Shown: in pieces, positions 44,443 through 55,368 of the stretch
How the letters are laid out: every line of letters starts with the position of its first letter
Numbering within the stretch: position 1 is the first letter of the stretch
Source: Sanguinoderma infundibulare
Lineage: Eukaryota; Basidiomycota; Agaricomycetes; Polyporales; Polyporaceae
DNA length: 64,000 bases
Assembly: GCA_032821775.1 (NCBI GenBank)
Contig: JAVLRN010000012.1
Span: 868,001-932,000, forward strand
Direction of reading: 5' to 3'
Position numbers and translations under genes: made by a program
Notes under the pieces: model-generated
What the model was told of the DNA's origin: nothing
The model's input: the letters and a program-made list of their open reading frames with translations, nothing else
Database searches by the model: none

Positions 44443-46424
44443 GAGGGGGTGTATCCTGGGGAGTAAAGCGGCTGCGGTGGACCCGGGGTGATCCAAGACA
44501 GAGGTTGCCGCCTGTTAAATATCCCGGTCCAAGTTGCGCTACCGCTGCGGTGGAAACCTCGGGCCCGGGGTTGAAGACTTGCGGAACAAATCAACTGCCC
44601 TGGATTCTGGAAAACCGGGATCACCAACGTGCATGAATAGGCGGGGAAGCCAAAACGACCTGGAGACTCGAGAGAAGCAGCGGACAAGCCGTGCTAACCC
44701 ATTCCGCGGACCGGACCTGGAAACGAAAGATGAGCGGCCTCTGGGCTGAACAGAAAGCGATGACGGTCGTACCAAAAACGTACTACCTCCAAGTCGACGC
44801 CTTGGCAGCTTACAGAAGTAGGGGGATTAATGATTAAAGGTGCGGTCATTACCTGTGATATCGCGCACATAGGCTAGCGGCCGTTGGGCGCCCATAGTGA
44901 CATCAGAGACGAGGGTGTGCCTAGATGAACTTCGTTGACTCGGTCTAAAGAGCAGATGACGAGGACGGTGATACTGGAGGATACTGGGCGCCCAGACCTG
45001 CCAGCGGGCCGCAGACTCCTGATAGGTCGCGAGAAGTCATGAGCATGTGGATCGCTGCGATACTCCCACCAAGGTGGGAGCCTGCGGGAAGATCATGAAA
45101 CGTGCGCGCGCGCAAGTAGAAGATATACTTAGAGACGACTGGAAGGCATACCCCGTGTCAGGAGAATCAGGACATATAGAACGCAGATCATGCGTCTTGT
45201 ATTTTCACATCTACAGAGCGTCTCAGCGATCAGAGGCTCGGTGTGTGCAACAGAAACAGACCAGTGGCAACCCTTGGGCCATCTCCACTAGGTAGAGGGG
45301 AAATGATGGCCACCGTACAACCGGTAACTTATGCACCATGTGAGCGTGCCTGCGGGCTAAGAGTAGTGCTGGCTGGTGGGGGCGTATATGTTTCCAGTCG
45401 GACTCGTGACAATCAATATTAATGTTGCGCATTTGCCAACGCCGCATCTTGGTGGCTTCTGGACGTGAGGGTCCCTGCTAGTGTGTCCAAAGAGCACCCA
45501 CAGTCTCAAGTGTGTTGAGGACAACGAACCTAGGGAAACGAGGCTCGGACGAACTGGCACTTGTGCTCGCAGAGCAACTTCAAGCAGTTATTCCAGCGCT
45601 GAAGCTTGAAGCGCTGACCAGCCGCCAGTGCGCAAGTCGCCTACGGTCACGAGACCCGCTGCTCCTCAGGCCCAGTGGTCACCTTCTCCACCCGTTGGTA
45701 ACCTTGGTTTGCGACTATCGTGTGTCTCTGTTCTATGTGACACTACTTCGTTTTCCTACCTCTGCGATGGGTGCGCGAGGATTAGGCCCGCCCTCGTTCT
45801 GCCAGGAAGGAATATCAAAGCGGTTTGTTCCATTCACGGTACGCCACGAAAACCCTTGACGATAGCTTGTCGACCGTAATTAATCGTCTTGTTTGATGAC
45901 CATATCGTTCTCGAAACTAGTACAATCCAAATTCTTCTGGCACACCCCATGCCAAGTTGTGCGTTTTCAGCCACGTGGAAATCGACGCAACCAGTTGGCC
46001 TGTCTTTCCATGCTCCCAGTGGAGATTTCGTTGCATCGATGGACTCCCTCCATATCTAAGTCGCTTCTTCGAAACGCGTGAGTATGACTGGTTTTGTGTA
46101 ATCAGTGCTTTTCGTGAATTATGGAGGACGCCAATCTAATTGGCGTTCCACATATAGGATCTATCCGGCCATCCGCTTCACATATTGTCGGTCTTGGGAG
46201 AACTTTGCATGACAATCCGATTTTGCTCGGGCCACAATCATTCCATGGGGTAGGGAACCTATGACAGTCTACTGACGATCATGCCCACACACTCCCCCAT
46301 ATTTGACGCATGGTACACACTTGCAGGTTGTTGGCCCTTTGGAGAGTTCTCATCTTCAGTCGACACAACGCGCCTCTGCTGGGTCTAGGGAATGACGGCC
46401 TTGCGATCACCCGGCATCCTCTCC
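44443..46424. other. Gene-poor stretch, nothing recognised
   Basis: Upstream flank of the phosphodiesterase gene followed by about 1.5 kb with only short, unsupported frames on both strands. Composition is less GC-rich than the genes. Its right end borders a dispersed repeat copy. Confidence 0.45.
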
Positions 46425-47205
46425 GTCTCGAACGGCGTTGGGAATTTCGGTCAATTCTGCATGTCCTCTTCGGCATCCGATCGAGACCGTATCTCGCTTT
46501 CCGATGTTGCTACCGGCACGACGGGTCTTGACTGGGAGAGGAAATAAGTGTCGTTATAGACAATCGCTGCGCACACACTCCCCCAGCCATGACTACATCG
46601 TGGACGCGCTTGGGGATTGTTGCCCTTTTGGGGCCATACTCTTCAGCGTCGCGCGTGCCATACGATGGGCGAATATGACATCGGCCCATGTCCATCGTCG
46701 CTACTTCCAGGCAAAAACCACCGACGGTTCTCGACGGAATGGCAGTTTGAATGACGTACCTCGCGCTGGGGTCCACGTCGTCCTTCGTTGACGGCGTTCG
46801 GTGGTGTGGCTAACCACAGACCCGTATCGTCTGTGGGAAGTGACATTTTGAGTAGATCGGTCATGGCGAGGGGGACGAAAGAGCATCGAGAAGGGTGGTG
46901 GATCAATTGAGAGGTGCGTGGCTGGCGTACATTCCGGTCCGGTGGTTGACATTGAAACTTCGGAGGATCGAGGGTTGTCAACCACCGTCGATCACGCAGC
47001 GTCGGCCGACCAACATCGATGAACGTCGTGATTGGCGACAGTGGCTGGCGGCTGTGTGGAAGCATCGTGAAGGAAGGAATGGAAGTGGCTGTTGATGGTG
47101 AGGAGGTGGAAGACAAGCAAGCGGTCAGGCGCGCTCTTATATGCCCAGCGCGGATTCGGACTCCGCGACCGGGCTACTTCCCAATCCGTCCCGCAATAAG
47201 CTCCT
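46425..47205 (-). repeat. Dispersed repeat, copy 1 (reverse orientation)
   Basis: Read on the minus strand, this segment aligns by eye over about 780 bases with the copy at 50615-51395. Shared landmarks in the same order are: a TATA-like box (CATATAAGAGCGCGCC), an ATGCTTCCACA start-like site, the inverted repeat GGTGGTTGACA...TGTCAACCACC (46941-46986 on the plus strand), GCCACGCACCTCTC, and a long near-identical block containing AATCCCCAAGCGCGTCCACG and GTAGTCATGGCTGGGGGAGT. No family-like protein is encoded, and frames differ between copies. It could be a non-autonomous mobile element, a duplicated promoter-plus-gene, or a non-coding RNA family. Confidence 0.75.
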
Positions 47206-48152
47206 CTCTTGTTATCCGGCCATGCGTCTTGCCCGTCTGTGGGTGCATTGCGTTAGGTGAGTATTGGATGACACAAGGCTCCGTTTTCAGCTTCACAGCA
47301 CTGGAATATTTCAATGTTCTCAGAGCTGACTCTATCGTCCCATTGGCTGTTTCATCTACTCGTGCGGAGGAAGCATTTGCAATGCTAACAGACGATCTGC
47401 TTCCTTCGACCCCATTCCCGCCACGCGCTCCCCATTCACCACCCATCGGAAGAAGCCATCTGCAACACGGGCAGGCCATCTCATGAGCTGGTCCGCAACC
47501 CAGCCCGGCCTCTCAAGAGATCTCAACAATGCTGTGCACCTGGAGCTATCTACAACTCCTGGTCAGGTCAGAGCTCTGGGCTCTTCGTGGCCATCCAACG
47601 TCTCGGGATTAGCGTATTAGTGGCGAGTACCCCGCAAATGTTCGCGACATATGACGCCGTTTCATTTCATCAACGAGGTATAAAAGCAGCGCACACGGCT
47701 ATACATCGTGTTGGACGGGTTATCGTCGTTGTCGGCAGGCGTTTGAGTTAGCGTGGCCGAGGAAGTACTACTGGTGGACGTAGTACGTACATTTGCACTT
47801 ATCATTGCAAGGTGCTCTTGATGTTTGCGGATGGCCCTGGCAACCCCTTTTCTGCGTCGTCGTACACCCAGCGTATTTGGCTACTGTGATCGCACGCACC
47901 TTCAAGTTTACTGGTGGCGCTGCGTTTTGCTTTCAGACCATTGGCATGATGTGAGCAACAGTCCCGCACAATCCGGACTTCCCGGGATAGACCAGAAACC
48001 TTTCAGCCTTCAATGCACACATTTACCATGTCGAATCCTCTATTGAAATGTGTATCTATGTGTCAGAAAGTTGTGGTATTAGTTGTACCAACCTGTCGAA
48101 CAGGATTGGTGGTCTTTGGCATGAAACGCAAAGTGGGAGGATGAAAAACAGA
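47206..48152. other. Gene-poor stretch with an isolated TATA box
   Basis: No gene recognised. A clean TATAAAA at 47679-47685 is followed by GCAGCGCACACGGC, without a recognisable coding region downstream before the tRNA. Confidence 0.4.
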
Positions 48153-48243
48153 TCCTTCGAGCCGGGATCGAACCAGCGACATCAAGATTATCTGACATTT
48201 ATCCAGTTACAGTCTTGCGCTCTTCCAACTGAGCTATCGAAGG
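48153..48243 (-). tRNA. tRNA-Tyr (GUA) with an 18-nt intron
   Basis: The reverse complement starts CCTTCGATAGCTCAGTTGGA and folds as a full cloverleaf: acceptor CCTTCGA/TCGAAGG, D stem GCTC/GAGC, anticodon stem CAAGA/TCTTG, T stem GCTGG/CCGGC with loop TTCGATC, discriminator A. The anticodon is GTA (48208-48210). An 18-nt intron (48189-48206) sits after position 37, the normal place for nuclear tRNA-Tyr introns. Mature length is 73 nt. No CCA is encoded, as expected in eukaryotes. Confidence 0.95.
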
Positions 48244-49303
48244 ATACATGTCTACAGAATTACAATGTACAAATACATTGGGAGGTAAACAAGTGACAAC
48301 GGAACGGCAGTGCTCCTGGCGGTCGTTTGTCGAGTCACTGAAGCCTTCTGTCTGCACCTCTAGATCCCATGGAGTGCGCTGAGCATTCTGTTGGTGCGTG
48401 ACAATTCTCATGAGTTGTTGCCGGACTGTTCTGGAGGGACACTTTTTCCCCTGCCTCGTGCTTTACTCTACCCCTAGTACGTCTGTTCCATCTTTCCTTA
48501 CTCGCTCCGTACCATAGCTTTATGCTTGCTCACCTGACGCATATGCGCTCACTATAGTTTTACCTTAAGTTGTTGCGTGTAGGTTGTGCCTCGTACTACT
48601 GAACATGCTGCGTCCAGTTAGCGCAATGGCCGCTTACTTAGCCAGTAGTATTAACGGTCTATGTTTAACTGATATTCTAATTGTGCAGCCCATATTGGCT
48701 ATGTAGGGCCACGGCATTGGAGGGACCATCTGAGGTACCGGAACCAGGGGTCTGCTCAAGGATGAGCGACCCTAGTAGCGCTAATCGTCGTGCTGCGTGT
48801 GGTTAGCGCTACTCTCCGAAACAATAGGCCACAACCAGGCGTTGTAGGCCGTCGTTATGATCGATGCCACATATTGTCTGTCGTGCAGGAGTCCGTTTTG
48901 TCTGAAGGCGTTGACATGGCAAATGCGTCGACTGAAGGTTCAACTTGCCAGTGGTTCTCTGGCCGCACTGTACACAAATGCCAGCACACCAGTCAAGGAA
49001 ATGTACATACCAGTTGATGCATGCGGGTTTCCTCACAACGTCTTCGTCGGTGAACGCACGCTTCTTCCAACGATCTATTGTACGCCACGGGAACCGGTCA
49101 CAAACGGACGCCTGAGCGCTCTAGAAGCGCGGCACGTTTCCTTGCATACGACAGTTGCAGCCGGAGGTGCAGGGTGCACGATAATGCCGGAATGTGGTTG
49201 CCATGGTCTGTAAGAGGTTCAGAAATATATAAAGCAACTTGCGTAGACAACGTCTAGCCTTACGTACCTCGATCACTACCCGTCCAGCCACAGTACACCA
49301 GCC
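48244..49303. other. Intergenic upstream of the DUF6593 gene
   Basis: About 1 kb without recognised gene. A TATA-like box lies at the right end. Nothing else supported. Confidence 0.45.
49226..49233 (+). promoter_or_regulatory. TATA box of the DUF6593 gene
   Basis: TATATAAA lies 71 bases before the start codon, a plausible distance for a fungal core promoter with a short leader. Confidence 0.55.
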
Positions 49304-50139
49304 ATGGACAATGGCCCCAAAGCGACTTTCGTCTTCTCCCCAGACGACCCGTCCAACACGACGATATACGACACAGGCCCCGACGGGACGGCCCTCTACA
49401 CCGTCTCGACGCGGCGCCGCTGGAATGGGACGACGACGTACGTCGCGAACATTCACGGACTCGTCCTTGCGTCGCTCGAGCGGCGGTTCGTCCTCACCGA
49501 TAGGGTGATCCTAGGGACGAACCAGCCGATACCACTGCGCGAGTGGCTTCGCACAAGCCTCGCCGACAGACACTCCATCGCGTACGTTCCGACCGCTGTT
49601 GCTGTTCCAGCCGTCAGGTGAGAATGTTGATGAGTGTCGCCCTGGCAGGGAAGCGTCATTCAAGGACGAATTCGGGCGCAAGTACAAGTGGAGGGGGCAC
49701 GTCCTCGGGAGTGCAAGCGCGCTTGAGGTACGCCGCAGACTTGAGGTGACGGTTCAAAGTTCGCCGACGAGATCTTGTTCGTCCTCCCTCGCCGCTCGTG
49801 GCCTGACTACTCCGCATACCGTGACCGCCCCCGCCGGACATCCGGCGTGCCGCAACGCAGCTCTTCAGCAAGGACGACGAGTACGCCCAGCCTATCGCGC
49901 GTTTCGACAGATCTCGCGAAACATCGGATCATGAGGTTGAAGGACAACCCGGGACGCTGACGCTGACCAGGCGCGCGTTGGAGATCCGGGACATGGTCGT
50001 GATCTCATTCCTCTTCGTCGAGAAGGGACGTCGCAATGAGGAGACCAGGTTAGGCACAAGGGGCCCCGGCCAGTCTGGTGGTATGCTGGCGGTTCCAATG
50101 GCGTCCTATGGGCGTGCGGCGGTGGGACCTGGGTGGTAG
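49304..50139 (+). CDS. DUF6593 protein
   Basis: Model join(49304..49581,49649..49727,49861..50139), 211 aa, normal for this basidiomycete-enriched, tubby-like beta-barrel family of unknown role. Features in order are FVFSPDDPSNTTIYDTGPDG with ALYTVSTRRRW, a VASLERR-like strand, PIPLREWLRTS, SFKDEFGRKYKWRGHVLGSA, ELFSKDDEYAQPIARFDRSR, and the hydrophobic helix ALEIRDMVVISFLFVEKGRR near the C-terminus. The second intron is 133 nt, longer than usual. It is chosen because it joins SALE to LFSKDDEYAQP, which restores the family pattern. The last exon is read through to the first in-frame stop; a further 3' intron is possible. Biochemical role unknown. Confidence 0.78.
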
Positions 50140-50614
50140 TAAGCATTGAACGAGGGGGTATGCCACGATGGCTAACGCCGAAAGCGGAATGTTGGACGAC
50201 TCGGATGTTATATATGGACTTGGATGGATATTGTACTACAAGTTGATGAAACGTATCAGTGGTGGCGATATTCTGTGGCACCCACAGGGTTGTGAAGCTG
50301 AACATGGCACCCCCCACGGGTCCTCCATCAGACTCCATCTCATCGTCACAAGTCCCATGCGTGCCACGCCACGCGAAGTCACGCGTTGCCGCCCAAGGAT
50401 GGCGTCAACAACTTATGCTCCTACCAACCTCTATGCTCGCCGGTTCAGCGTACAGTCAGATGTATAGTGCGAGTGGATTGAGAGAGGATGCGGTGGTTTG
50501 GAAGACATTTTGGCCTGAATGCGGCGGCGCACCGTTCGGTCTCCGAATGTGACGCCCGTGTTCCACCACAATGCTTAGGTAGGGCGCGTAGCGAACGAGA
50601 GAGTAGAAAACAAA
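50140..50614. other. Intergenic between the DUF6593 gene and repeat copy 2
   Basis: 3' UTR of the DUF6593 gene, then unassigned sequence. No gene recognised. Confidence 0.45.
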
Positions 50615-51395
50615 AGGTTATTGTGGGCTCGCCCGGGATTGGGGAGGTCGCTTTGTCGCGGAGTCTGAACCGGCGCTGGGTGTATATAAAGCGCGCCCGG
50701 CTGCGCCTGCACGTCCGTCTTCCTCTCTGTCAACCACTATCATCCCTTCCCACCGCCACTTCCATCCCTCTCCTTCCCCTTGCTTCGTGGTAGCTCGTGA
50801 TGCTTCCACAAAGCAGGGGAATGTCGTCAGCCACCGTCGTCGATCACGGTGGATCGATCCTGGTCGCCGTCGATGGTGGTTGACATCGGCTCGATCCCGG
50901 AGCCGATGTCAACCACCAAGTCCAAACGTACACAACCACGCACCTCTCCTCACATTCACCACCCTCTCTTGTGCCCTCCAGTTTTTCCCCCCACCGCCAA
51001 ATTATGTGTCGTCTTTTGTCACTGCCGATACGCGTCGAAGGTTAGCTGCGCCAACCACTGCCAACGAAGGACGACCAGGGAGCGACATACGTCCAAACCT
51101 CCGATTCCGTCGAGAATTGTCGGTGGGTTTCGCCCAGGAGTAACGAGAATGAATACGGGCCGATGCCATATCCGCCACCATATGACACCGAGCGACACCG
51201 AAGAGTATGGCCCCAAACGGGCGACAATCCCCAAGCGCGTCCACGATGTAGTCATGGCTGGGGGAGTGTGTGGGCAGCGATCGTCTATGACGACGCTGAT
51301 TTCCTACCCCAGTTAATATTCATCGTGCCGGTAGCGAAGCATCAGGGGATGGGAACATGGTCTCAATCTTCAAGCGTGTCCACGACGGCGTCGAA
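50615..51395 (+). repeat. Dispersed repeat, copy 2 (forward orientation)
   Basis: Counterpart of the copy at 46425-47205, about 3.4 kb away and inverted relative to it. It carries a clean TATATAAA box (50683-50690), an ATGCTTCCACA site near 50800, a 19-bp palindrome, a CGCACCTCTC block, and the conserved stretch around CAATCCCCAAGCGCGTCCAC. A weaker internal repeat follows: AAGCGYGTCCACGA with GGGAGTGTSTGG recurs near 51233 and 51375. No consistent protein is encoded in both copies. Confidence 0.75.
50874..50918. repeat. Perfect 19-bp inverted repeat (hairpin)
   Basis: Arms TGGTGGTTGACATCGGCTC (50874-50892) and its exact reverse complement (50900-50918) flank a 7-base loop. The other repeat copy keeps only the outer 11 bp of each arm. 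Confidence 0.9.
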
Positions 51396-52621
51396 GCCGA
51401 GGGAGTGTCTGGATAGCGCCATCGCAGACGGCGTTGCATTCCTATTCCCGTCGTGGCTGGTGGAGCCTTGGAGATAAAGAACGGGGCTTGTACACGTCGC
51501 CGAAGAGCACGGTGTGACCGGGCGTCGAGCGATGACCCGCAAGACTGTCCGCGACATGGCGGATCCATCGGAGGGAGTGTGTGGACGATGGTTGTGCGTA
51601 CGCCGCCATCATTCTGTGCCCTGGAGGCCCATGGCGTCAGTCAAGGCTTGAAAACAATGATGGAGTTGAATATACCGCTGCCAAGGGAGGATCCGCAGGC
51701 GTGTGGCATCCGATGTTCGCTACACCACGGTGCGACCCAGCAAAGTCGGATGTGCATGCAAAGGTCAATGTCGAAGGTACGTTCTCCGGATGATTAGTTG
51801 ACTGTTTGTCATGTAAGCGTAAGAACGATGCCACGGTCTCGATGGTGCAACCACCCACACACTGACGCCTTCGAAAGAAGATGATGATGCAAGATGAAAT
51901 TCACGTAAAGAACTATACGAAGCCAAACACATCAGCAGCAGCAGATGACGACACATGAGAACACTTGCCTTGGGATGCAGAGTACGACCAGCCGAGGGGC
52001 GGCCTTGCATGCATTCCATTCCACCGTCCTCAGCCTCCGTCTGGCATCATCGACGCCAAAGACTCAGCGTGTTGCCAGGTCACATCGGGGTACGGTCTCG
52101 TGATTGTAACGTCAGTAACGCACATGTGGGCCGCGGGCTGGGTCGCGAATTACCGCCGCGCCGCCTTGACCTCGTCCAAAGGATCCCAAATAACCTTGAT
52201 ATATGCGTCCCAAAGTGGCTCGCTCAGGTTCCTCGGTCGGGTTCCATATGGGACTCAAGTCCGCCTCTAGGCCCGAGTCAGACGGGCAGAGGTTCAAGCG
52301 CGAGGACGGGCTGGCGTATTGCGACGGCCAGGACCGGAAGCTGGGGAAACTGGAGTGGGTCGCGGCAAACTTACGGACGGCGTGCGGCGTGCGGCTCGAG
52401 GGGGAGAAGTTGTCTGTGGAAGAGGTCGTCGAGGATGACAGCGATTGGTAAGCAACGAGGCTGGTCGATGTGCACGTTTCTTGCTCCCATTCTTCTCCGA
52501 GCCTGCGCAGGGCGAGCAAAGGGATTCAGTTGGACAAAAGAGACTGGTCTATTCTACATGTAATCAAGAAAAGCGGTCTTCCAAAGCGAGGGAGTTACCT
52601 TAAATCCCATACTGAGCTGTT
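51396..52621. other. Gene-poor stretch between repeat copy 2 and the nuclease gene
   Basis: No firm gene. It holds short frames on both strands and one weak coding-like segment (listed separately). The right end is the 3' flank of the minus-strand nuclease. Confidence 0.4.
52203..52563 (+). other. Weak coding-like segment, possibly degenerate gene
   Basis: A plus-strand frame containing FKREDGLAYCDGQDRKLG and VRLEGEKLSVEEVVEDDSD ends exactly at a GTAAGC donor near 52449. After a plausible acceptor (CGCAG near 52510) another frame reads GFSWTKETGLFYM and stops. The two halves do not join in phase, so either the splice guess is wrong or a frameshift is present. The ending faintly recalls DUF6593-type proteins. 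Not strong enough to call a gene. Confidence 0.25.
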
Positions 52622-55028
52622 CTACAAGACCGTCTGCCCGTGGTCGCCGCCGCCGTATTCCTCTATCGTCGCCACAGTATCTGTGATGGCCATCAGCAAT
52701 CGTTCGCACACGGCAAGCGGCAAACGCACCTGTCTCAGCATCGCACACCCACAGCCTCGCAACCGTCGGGTCATGGTCGCTCGCCCGCTCGTTGACGGTC
52801 CTCGCCCAGGTGTTCACATGCACATGCTCGATATCCCCGCCTCGTCGGGCGACAGCGTCCGAGACGAAGACGTGGTCGATCTCCTGCGCATGCTGGTCGT
52901 ACGCGTACGTGTACCGCTCCGCGAGGGGCACGCCCCCGACATCGTTCGCGTCGTGCAGGAGGCCGACGAGCGAGCGGAGCACGGACCGCGCTGCTGTGAA
53001 CTCGTTCATGTCCCCCGCGACGATCACCGACGCGTTCGGGGACAGGTCGAGGAGGGACGAGACGAAGTGCTGTCCACGCGCCGAAAAAACACCGTCAGCT
53101 TTTCCTGATCTTGAACAAATCGAGATGGACAAGGATTACCGCAGTGACGTTGGCCTGACTGGTGCGCTTCGCGAATCCGCCGTTCACGGGCGGGCGCGCG
53201 TTGCCCTGCGCAGACGAGCTGAAGCGCTTCGAGCTGAAGTGGACGTTGACGGTGTAGAACCGGGCGCCCGAGGCGGTCTGCCAGGCTGCTGCGAGCGGCT
53301 TGCGGGCTTCCTCCCACGCGGCGTGCGAGGGCTCGATGCGGCCGGGGTTGTAGCTGCACATCAACATTCGAGTTCAGGCGAATTACAAGAGGAAGGCGGT
53401 GGTGAGTAGATGGCGGCGTACGTGAGTTCCATGTTTCCATCCCAGTCGATGACTGGAGCCGTCGAAAGCGTCGCATTCCCGATCGTCCCCGGGACCAGGG
53501 AAACTTTCTCTGGCCGATAACTGCAGCATTCCATCTCAACCATGACTCGATTTTCGGTCAGCAGCGAGAAACGCTTACAGGTAAGCGACGCGAATGTTGC
53601 CGCCAGGCTGACCGCCGTCCTCGTTGTCCTCCGGCTCGACGTTCACGAACGCATACTCGACGCCGCCGCTCGCCTTCTTGATCGCCTTGACGAGCGCGCC
53701 GAGCGTCCGGTCCGCGGAGATGACGCCGTCGTTGCGCGGGCCCGAGTCGTCTTGGATCTCCTGCACGAAGACGAGGTCGGGCGTGTGCAGGTGGTGCGCG
53801 ATGTGCGATGCGATCTGGGGGATGTGGTGCGAGCGCGGGTTCATGTTCTCGACCTATGGAAAGGAGGTGCGTGTATGCGTCATTTTGAAGACAGGGCATG
53901 GGCATGGGGTGCGGAATGTGAGGGTGGGCGACGTACGTTGTAGTCTCCGACCCTGATTTGGCACGGGTGGGTGGTGGTGTCGAGGGTGGAAGGCGGGACG
54001 TCAAAGTCGGGGTATTGTACCACTTCGGGTGCGGTGAGCGGTAGGATGTAGTAGTTGCCGAACTGGTAAAGCGGTTAATTCCGTGCGGCCATGCGTGCAT
54101 ATATGTGCCCATTAAACATACCTGATAAGTGACGATCCCGGTGATGTTGCTGAGCACGGCTCCCATGACCGCCTTTGGGTTGCGAGAGCCATCTAGGGGA
54201 CGTCCAATAAGTATAGCCTCTGGATGAGCTGAAGGCGCCTTGAGTCCTAAAGACATTGACGTCAAGACTACCACTGAATCACAAGGCCCAACCATCGCCC
54301 ACCATCAAAGTGAATAGTGCGGCCGCCCCGCTCATTCTTCCCAGACGTCGGCCAATTGCCATACACCCACACAGACCCGAACCTGTCCGGGAACTGCGCG
54401 GCAGTGGGCGACTGGACGGTCACGAGCTGGCCCTCTAAGCTCTCCCAGAAGTCCAAGCCGAACTCGTCCGGCCGCAGAGTGGCGTTCACGGACTCGAGAA
54501 GGGTGAGGTTGCTTGGCACGGACAGCCAGCCGTCAGGCCCCACGTCGAGGGAGGACAGCTGGTTGGTCGGCGGGACGCGGTCTTGTCCGAGAATGAGCGG
54601 CGCGACGGAGTGGCCTTGGGAAATGGTCGTGGCTTTGGCGACATAGTCGATCTCGGTGAGGAAGAGGTCATCCGGCTTGCTGCGGTACTCTGCGACCCGT
54701 CCGATGAGCGAGATAAGGTCGCCGACGTTTACGGACCGGACGGCTGCGCTGCCGTAGACGCGGATGCCGTTGGAGGCTCGTCGGTCGTCGGAACGATCAT
54801 CCTGGATCCATAGGCCGTACTTGTCCTGTTGGCATGATGCTCCATATCAATTATTTGGAGGAACAATTTTGGCCGGTGTACCTTGGCGGTCACAATTCCA
54901 GTCAGTCCATTCACAAACTGCCCCGCAAAGGGAGACCGGAAGGTGGTTCCTTGGATGTCGGATATCGTAATTGCCCATGCTCCAGTGGCCAAGAGAACCA
55001 ATGCCTTCAGGGCTGCGAGGCTCTTCAT
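52622..55028 (-). CDS. Secreted endonuclease/exonuclease/phosphatase-family nuclease
   Basis: Model complement(join(52622..52680,52730..53069,53140..53353,53422..53520,53579..53853,53937..54062,54122..54246,54303..54825,54882..55028)), 635 aa. A signal peptide (MKSLAALKALVLLATGAWA) is followed by an N-terminal OB-like region (YGLWIQDDRSDDRRASNGIR, VNVGDLISLIGRVAEYRSK) seen in large extracellular nucleases of the ExeM/NucH type. The catalytic part has VGDYNVENMNPRS, DLVFVQEIQDDSG, FYTVNVHFSSK, VIVAGDMNEF, EIDHVFVSD and the closing SDHDPTVARL. These residues match the metal-dependent DNase I fold, so secreted DNA/RNA degradation for nutrition is likely. All eight introns (49-83 nt) restore frame. 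The last one is chosen because unspliced reading gives an unusual extra tail. It is divergent from the LysM gene. Confidence 0.88.
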
Positions 55029-55368
55029 CGTTGAGCTTGGAGTTCCTTCGACTTCGGGTGCTTGAAACCGTTAGCTTGTCGGCGAAAGTGAAGAAGTTCA
55101 AAGTTGAAGCTGCCAGCGCACGACCCTATATAGCGTCTCAGGGTGAACTATCGCAGTTTCCAAGGAGACATCCAGATTGGATAGTCCAAGCCTGCACGCC
55201 GGAGGAAGACAAAGGGCGGAGACAAGGTCGCTGCAACGCGGTCGACTCGAGGACGGGAAAGAAAGGTACCCCACTTTGGCAACCGCTCCACCACCGATCG
55301 CATCTGGGCACAGCCACTCCGCCGCGTCTGCTCCGAGTCGACTTTGTCAGTCACACCGAGCTGCTCTC
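55029..55368. promoter_or_regulatory. Divergent promoter region (nuclease / LysM gene)
   Basis: 340 bp between outward-pointing starts. A TATATA-like sequence near 55128-55133 sits about 100 bases upstream of the nuclease start, in an orientation-neutral motif. No other signal recognised. Confidence 0.4.

Noticed and set aside
43174..44466. Plus-strand open frame of 430 codons over the phosphodiesterase gene
   Set aside because: Antisense shadow caused by high GC; its composition (Ala/Val/Arg/Glu/Gly only) is not protein-like, and the minus frame has clear catalytic motifs.
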